Shown in pieces: positions 59,491-64,000 of a stretch of 64,000 bases of DNA (position 1 is its first letter; each line of letters opens with the position of its first letter). The DNA comes from Fibrobacter sp. GTDB taxonomy: Bacteria; Fibrobacterota; Fibrobacteria; Fibrobacterales; Fibrobacteraceae. The stretch lies in assembly GCA_017526585.1 (NCBI GenBank), contig JAFXRC010000044.1:1-64000 (forward strand), written 5' to 3'. The translations under genes were made by a program, and so were the position numbers. The notes under the pieces are model-generated. The model did no database searches and was not told the origin of the DNA. It was given only the letters and a program-made list of their open reading frames with translations.

Positions 59491-60396
59491 ATGGAAAATG
59501 ATTCTTTGAATGCTGAAAACGCTGTGGTGGATTCGTCGGTGGTGAATGATGCTTCTGCAAGCGATGTGTCTGAAGTGCCGATGCCCTCGCCTGAGCAGTT
59601 GGGCATATCGATTGTTTCGGGACCGCAAGGGGGAATGCCTGCGATTACCGTGGGCGATACTTTTGAATTTCCGGTGACGGTCAGCTGGAGTGTGCAGGGC
59701 AGTGCCCTGTTGGTCGTGCCAACGGGCTCTGCCAACGCGAAAGGGCTTACCCAGGTGGGCATGTCGCAGGAGTCGGCACGGTCCGTAAAGGACGGTGCCG
59801 AAGTGGCATCGATTACTTTTACCTATAAAATTGTCGCTGAGGATACGGGCAGCTTGAACATCCCCGCGATGCGCTTTGAGATTCCTACGCAGGTGGGTCG
59901 CCCGATTGACCTGCGCAGCGAAAGCGTACCTGTGCGCGTAAACGAGCCTTTTAATCCGCTACCAGTCGCTGTAGGCGTTGTTGTTGCGCTCTGCGTGCTT
60001 TTGGCGGGGCTGTGGCGTGTAAAGCGCCGCGCCGCTGCTCGTGATGCTGCGGTGGCAAAGAATGCCGCAGAAAACGCCCTGCGTGAGCGCATGATGGTGC
60101 TGAAGCAGCGCGTGAATGCGGCTGATAGCCGCGAGTGGCTCTTGGAACTGGAAGGCGTCTGCAAGGAATATGTGGCGGGCAAGTTCCCGGAACTTGTCGG
60201 AGGGAACGCTGATTCCGCCGCCTCCGCGGTCAATCTCGACAATCTGGTGAAAGACGGCAAGCTCGAAGGCTGGGAAGCCCTTATCGAGGAATTCGCCCAT
60301 GCCCGCTACGGCGGCGGAAAGCGCGACGGCTTTGAAAACAGGGAAACCTGGAAAGCGGCGATGAAACTGATGGGTATCGAAGAAGATTTGCCCTAG
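59491..60396 (+). CDS. BatD-like membrane protein
   Basis: The 301-residue protein has an N-terminal beta-sandwich-like part (about 35-155, VGDTFEFPVTVSW ... GSLNIPAMRFEIPTQVG), one membrane segment (about 155-175) and a cytoplasmic helical domain of about 120 residues. This matches BatD and the protein at 480, but with no obvious signal peptide. TATATT (59478-59483) lies 7 nt before the ATG with no Shine-Dalgarno, suggesting a leaderless message. A TPR lipoprotein follows, a combination also found in aerotolerance (bat) operons, although MoxR and VWA partners are missing. Confidence 0.65.
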   Translation: MENDSLNAENAVVDSSVVNDASASDVSEVPMPSPEQLGISIVSGPQGGMPAITVGDTFEFPVTVSWSVQGSALLVVPTGSANAKGLTQVGMSQESARSVKDGAEVASITFTYKIVAEDTGSLNIPAMRFEIPTQVGRPIDLRSESVPVRVNEPFNPLPVAVGVVVALCVLLAGLWRVKRRAAARDAAVAKNAAENALRERMMVLKQRVNAADSREWLLELEGVCKEYVAGKFPELVGGNADSAASAVNLDNLVKDGKLEGWEALIEEFAHARYGGGKRDGFENRETWKAAMKLMGIEEDLP

Positions 60397-60417
60397 CATA
60401 TATTATATTTCTGATGT

Positions 60418-61122
60418 ATGTTGAAGCGCGTTTGGAAAATCGTCCTTGTTTGTTTGGCTGTGTGCCTTGTCGCCTGCGTCGAAGATGATGTCCGACGCGG
60501 AAACGAGGCGCTCCGCATTGGCGATTACGACCGCGCCATCGTCAGCTTTTCGAAGGCGCTGGACCAGGACCCTGTCCATAGGGATGCCCGCTATGGTCTC
60601 GCCTTGTCGTACTTTTCTGTGGCGGAAGAAGGCGAACGCCTTCATATACCGACGTTTGACTTGTGGAAACGTGCCGCCGATGAATTCCGTATTCTTTCCA
60701 AGATCGATAGCGGGGCCCAGGTCGATGCAAACCATTCAACCTGCCTGTTCTACCTGGCGCGCGCCGCGATGGCGAAGGGCGAAAGCGCCAATGTCTTGTC
60801 TCTGCTGGACCAGTCGATTCAGCTTGATAGCGCAAACTATTTCAGCCTGAACCTGAAGGGGCTGATCCTTGCCGGAAGCGATGACGCCGAAGATGTCGAA
60901 AGGGCGAAGCAGATTTTTATCCACATTGTTACGAGCGAACCGCAATTCATCTCGGCCTACGTGAACCTAGGAAACATCTATTGGAACGAAGGCGATGTTG
61001 AATCGGCGTGGGACACCTGGTCCATGGGACTCATGAAGTCTCCTAGCCACCCCGCCTTGCTGCGCTGGACAAAGATTGCAGAAGATTCCTTGAAGTCCAA
61101 GGTGCTTTCGGGCGAGCTATGA
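60418..61122 (+). CDS. TPR-repeat lipoprotein
   Basis: The 234-residue protein has a lipoprotein signal (lipobox LVAC followed by VEDDVRRG) and at least four tetratricopeptide-like helix pairs (GNEALRIGDYDRAIVSFSKAL, DARYGLALSYFSVAEE, AYVNLGNIYWNEGDVESAW). TPRs usually mediate protein contacts in envelope complexes. It starts 21 nt after the BatD-like gene, and its stop overlaps the kinase start (ATGA at 61119-61122), so translation of the two is probably coupled. Confidence 0.85.
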   Translation: MLKRVWKIVLVCLAVCLVACVEDDVRRGNEALRIGDYDRAIVSFSKALDQDPVHRDARYGLALSYFSVAEEGERLHIPTFDLWKRAADEFRILSKIDSGAQVDANHSTCLFYLARAAMAKGESANVLSLLDQSIQLDSANYFSLNLKGLILAGSDDAEDVERAKQIFIHIVTSEPQFISAYVNLGNIYWNEGDVESAWDTWSMGLMKSPSHPALLRWTKIAEDSLKSKVLSGEL

Positions 61123-62267
61123 GTGAAAAAGTCCAAAGCCTGCTGGACCTTGTTGCTGGGGGAGTCCCCTTGCATCAGGGGGGTGAAGCCGATATATACA
61201 GGGTGTCGGCGAAGGATCACGCCTATGTACTGAAATGGTACAAGAGGGCGTCTGCGTTTGACCTTGGAACGGTTGAACAGATTGCATCGCTCAATGCCGA
61301 CGGCCTTTACAAGATTAGTGAGTTTGGCGAACGGGACGGACATTCCTACGTGGTCTACGACTACATTCCGGGTGTGTCGGCTTCGGAATTGCGGGTTCCG
61401 GTCGTAGTCGCCTTGTTCATTTTGAGGAGCCTTGTCGCAACGCTTGAAACGCTGAAATCCAAACAGTTGCACCATGGAGACTTGAACCCAGGAAATATCG
61501 TCTTGACGGCCAATAAGGGGCGTCTGCAGCCTGTTCTTATAGACTGCGGCATTCTGGGGCCGGGTGCACTTGCGTATGCGGCGCCGGAGCGCTTCCAGGG
61601 AAAGAGCGCCGACGAGAAGTCGGACGTGTACAGCCTGGGCATGCTGCTGTTCCGCCTGGTCTATGGTTCGGAGCTTGTGACTGCGGACAATTACGATGAA
61701 TATGCCGCGAAGAGCCTTGAAATCGACAGTTGCGACCCGTCGCAAGTGCTTTATATGTCGGGCAAGTTTTCGGTCGCAGAAATTTCTGCGCTGGCACCGC
61801 TTTGGAAAGCGCTTTTGCGTGCCGATGCGGGTGACCGCGCCGAGGACCTGGACGAACTGGACGAGCTTCTGGAAATCGCCATTGGAAAGCTCTCTGTCGG
61901 CGAGGCCGCCGTCCAAAAAGAGGTCCAAAATTTTGTAGAGAGCGTGATTCAGGAAAAATTGCGACAAAAAGTTCCGGAGACCTCTGAAATGGCGCTCCCA
62001 TATGAAATTACGGGGCGTCGCGGGAAATTTTGTTGGTGGAAAGTATCGATTTTACTGGGATTAGTTCTTATATTAATTGTATTGGCTGTCTCGGTGAATA
62101 AATCCGGAAAGTCGGAAGTGGATGATGCGGGTGACCTGGTCTTGAAGAAGTCACGTAGCCTTGAAATCTTGGACGAACTTTCGGATAGTGTTCCGCCGGA
62201 ACAGGCCGGCAATGTTGCGGATACGAGTTTACTGCAGGACTTGCCGACGCCGGAGTTACGGGAATAG
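61119..62267 (+). CDS. Membrane-anchored Ser/Thr protein kinase
   Basis: The 382-residue Hanks-type kinase has the ATP-site Lys K39 (AYVLKWY), catalytic loop HGDLNPGN (D121, N126), a DCG in place of DFG (D142), APE (155-157) and D-V-Y-SLG (helix F). One membrane helix (about 307-326) is followed by an acidic tail of about 55 residues outside the cytoplasm, without PASTA repeats. The HGD catalytic loop instead of HRD suggests activity not controlled by activation-loop phosphorylation. Its start overlaps the TPR gene and the next gene codes for a sigma-54 activator, so the kinase may feed transcriptional control. Confidence 0.87.
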   Translation: MSEKVQSLLDLVAGGVPLHQGGEADIYRVSAKDHAYVLKWYKRASAFDLGTVEQIASLNADGLYKISEFGERDGHSYVVYDYIPGVSASELRVPVVVALFILRSLVATLETLKSKQLHHGDLNPGNIVLTANKGRLQPVLIDCGILGPGALAYAAPERFQGKSADEKSDVYSLGMLLFRLVYGSELVTADNYDEYAAKSLEIDSCDPSQVLYMSGKFSVAEISALAPLWKALLRADAGDRAEDLDELDELLEIAIGKLSVGEAAVQKEVQNFVESVIQEKLRQKVPETSEMALPYEITGRRGKFCWWKVSILLGLVLILIVLAVSVNKSGKSEVDDAGDLVLKKSRSLEILDELSDSVPPEQAGNVADTSLLQDLPTPELRE

Positions 62268-62287
62268 TAAAGGATTGAAGGTTTTTT

Positions 62288-63739
62288 ATGAAGTCGAATT
62301 CGATGCTTGCTACAGAAAAGATGCTGGATGTCATCAACATCCTGCTGGACGAACAGCGTCCCGATTTCTTGTTCCCGAAGATTCTTGAAGTGGTGCAGGA
62401 CGTGCTGCGTGCTGACGCCGCCGTGCTTGACATTGCGGGTGAAAAGCCTCTGCACCTGACGCGTCCGGAAAATGTGTCCATTTCGATTTCGGCAATCCGC
62501 CTGGCAAAATCCGAAAACAAGGCTGTTGTCTGGAATCAACTGGATGACGACTCTGCGGACTTGTCGAAGTCCATTGTCCAGAACCAGCTGACAAGCATCA
62601 TGGTGTCACCGTTCCGCACGCCCGACAGCGAGTCGGGCTACCTGTATTTGCAGCGTGCCGCCCGCGAAGAACCCTTCACCGAAGACGACAGCAAGTTGTT
62701 CGATGCCTTTGTGGGAGTCTGCGAAAAATTTGCCTTCGCTGCGTTTGACCGCCTGCGCGACAAGGAATCCCTCGATGTCCTGAAGAATGTGAAGCGCCGG
62801 GGCGACATCATCTATTCGAGCAAGCAGATGGACGATGTGGTGGCTCTTGCCGACAAGCTTGCGCCGCTCCCGATGCCGGTCATTATCCGTGGCGAAACGG
62901 GAACGGGCAAGGAAGTCATCGCTCGCTACATCCATAGCCACAGCCCCCGCGCCGATAGACCCTTTGTTGCGGTGAACTGCGGCGCCATTCCAGAAAACTT
63001 GATGGAGTCCTTGCTGTTTGGACATTCCAAAGGATCTTTTACGGGGGCCATCGAAAACCGGAAGGGCTTTTTCGAAGAGGCCGAGGGTGGTACCATTTTC
63101 TTGGATGAAATTGGCGAGCTGCCACTGAATATGCAGGTGAAGCTTCTGCGCGTATTGCAGGAGAAACATATTACTCGCGTTGGTGAAAACAGGGACATTC
63201 CCGTGAACGTTCGCGTGATTAGTGCGACTCATGTCGACCTAGAACAAGCCGTCAAGGAGAAGCGATTCAGAGAAGACCTGTACTTCCGCATCCAGGTGAT
63301 GCCGCTGAATCTGCCCCCCCTTCGCGATAGGGGACAGGATGTCGTCTTGCTTGCTGAGGAATTCCTGACCCGGTATAGCGCCGAATATGGTCGCGGAAAA
63401 TTCCACCTGAGCCGTAACGCGGAAAAGGCGCTGCTTGGCTACCATTGGCCGGGCAACGTGCGCGAACTTGAGAACAGGATTCAGAAAGCCCTGGTGCAGG
63501 CGGTGCATGGAGTCATTCAGCCGAAGGACCTGGGACTCGCCGATGCAGAAACCTTGGCGAAGGATTCCCCGAGAACTCTCAAGGAGGCTCGTGAGGCGGT
63601 TGAACGCGAAGTGATTAGCCGTGCGCTCAAGGATTCCGGGGCGAACCTGACGCTTGCTGCAACGATATTGGGGATTGACCGCAAGGTGTTGCGTGAAATC
63701 ATGGAGAGACTTGGTCTCAAGAAGGAAGATTTCAAGTAG
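62288..63739 (+). CDS. Sigma-54-dependent transcriptional activator with GAF domain
   Basis: The 483-residue protein has an N-terminal GAF-like sensor (about 20-165) and an AAA+ domain (about 180-415). The AAA+ domain carries Walker A GETGTGKE, the sigma-54 contact loop GSFTGA, Walker B GGTIFLDEIG, the arginine finger region RFREDLYFRIQ and sensor II WPGNVRELEN. A C-terminal Fis-type helix-turn-helix (LTLAATILGIDRKVLREIM) ends the chain. The contact loop has Ser in place of the more common Ala, a known variant. It activates sigma-54 promoters on a signal sensed by GAF or through the upstream kinase. Starts 20 nt after the kinase gene. Confidence 0.94.
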   Translation: MKSNSMLATEKMLDVINILLDEQRPDFLFPKILEVVQDVLRADAAVLDIAGEKPLHLTRPENVSISISAIRLAKSENKAVVWNQLDDDSADLSKSIVQNQLTSIMVSPFRTPDSESGYLYLQRAAREEPFTEDDSKLFDAFVGVCEKFAFAAFDRLRDKESLDVLKNVKRRGDIIYSSKQMDDVVALADKLAPLPMPVIIRGETGTGKEVIARYIHSHSPRADRPFVAVNCGAIPENLMESLLFGHSKGSFTGAIENRKGFFEEAEGGTIFLDEIGELPLNMQVKLLRVLQEKHITRVGENRDIPVNVRVISATHVDLEQAVKEKRFREDLYFRIQVMPLNLPPLRDRGQDVVLLAEEFLTRYSAEYGRGKFHLSRNAEKALLGYHWPGNVRELENRIQKALVQAVHGVIQPKDLGLADAETLAKDSPRTLKEAREAVEREVISRALKDSGANLTLAATILGIDRKVLREIMERLGLKKEDFK

Positions 63740-63767
63740 CTGGCACAGAATTTGCAAGGATTTGTAT

Positions 63768-64000
63768 ATGATGAAGAGACTTATCACATTACTTATGGTC
63801 TGTGCGGCAATGGCTTTTGCGGCGGAATCCTCCGTGCGTCCGGAAGCCGATGTTGCCACTCCAGCAGAAGAAGCGGGAATTTCGAAGGATTCTCGCGAAT
63901 TTGCGGCAAGTGACCGCGAAAACTGGCAGAAAATGCGCGCCGAGCGTAAGCAGGCGCGCGAACAGATTCTCTCCGATTTGCGGAACAGGTCGGCAGAAGA
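63768..64000 (+). CDS. Exported protein, 3' truncated
   Basis: The first 77 or so residues are visible before the window ends. A signal peptide (MMKRLITLLMVCAAMAFAAE, cleavage about 19/20) precedes a charged helical region rich in Glu, Lys and Arg (SDRENWQKMRAERKQAREQI). CAAGGA lies 7 nt before the ATG at 63768. It starts 28 nt after the sigma-54 activator gene, so it may be the last member of that transcript. Function cannot be judged from this fragment. Confidence 0.7.
   Translation, partial: MMKRLITLLMVCAAMAFAAESSVRPEADVATPAEEAGISKDSREFAASDRENWQKMRAERKQAREQILSDLRNRSAE

Overview
The window looks like a chromosome segment of a rumen or gut Fibrobacter (phylum Fibrobacterota). The pointers are FISUMP-type lipoproteins (the 'Fibrobacter succinogenes major paralogous' domain), a TIGR02147-type protein paired with a large lipoprotein, many short lipoproteins whose lipobox Cys is followed by SDDSSS-like tracts, a large set of cellulases and xylanases, and FlgD/type-IX-like C-terminal tails on secreted enzymes. 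Genes are densely packed on both strands. I see no phage, transposase, CRISPR, rRNA or tRNA.

Layout. 1-5.4 kb: truncated JAMM peptidase, a BatD-like membrane protein, two lipoproteins (one a C11 clostripain-type peptidase) and pgi. 5.4-9.9 kb: accessory region with a hairpin-rich repeat, a small acidic exported protein, a MACPF lipoprotein gene broken by an in-frame TAG and a frame change, and a 210-residue exported protein. 9.9-11.6 kb: a (p)ppGpp hydrolase/synthetase-like gene pair resembling a toxSAS module. 11.7-13.8 kb: ECF sigma, anti-sigma and a Cys/His-rich Spy/CpxP-like protein, then a cytochrome c. 13.9-16.9 kb: CE2-type esterase, a diguanylate cyclase with a carbohydrate-binding-like sensor, and a DUF3392 protein. 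17-24.6 kb: lysA, a TIGR02147 gene with its lipoprotein, prs, and two paralogous lipoproteins. 24.8-31.5 kb: AspT/YidE-type transporter, FISUMP lipoprotein divergent from a LysR regulator, GH10 xylanase, another FISUMP lipoprotein, rubrerythrin. 31.7-41.4 kb: glycogen synthase, DsbD, ECF sigma with a beta-propeller protein, cca, a GT2 glycosyltransferase and lpxA. 41.6-59.4 kb: a cellulose-utilisation island with three GH5 enzymes, one GH8, a six-gene operon of exported proteins (CBM11-like protein, three large beta-barrel proteins, an acidic lipoprotein, a GH18-like protein lacking the catalytic Glu) and a strongly expressed-looking CBM protein. 59.5-64 kb: BatD-like protein, TPR lipoprotein, membrane Ser/Thr kinase and a sigma-54 activator.

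Most notable is a regulatory pattern. Four promoters (for the genes starting at 5799, 9011, 9264 and 27166) share one 66-nt architecture: a LysR-type T-N11-A box, 22 nt, a -35 element, 17 nt, a -10 element. That places the box near -65, where LysR regulators classically bind. The fourth box is also positioned at the predicted transcription start of the divergent LysR gene (27294). This suggests one LysR protein controls a set of exported proteins, including the MACPF protein and possibly the hydrolase/synthetase pair. All functions are inferred from reading the sequence; no database search was run.
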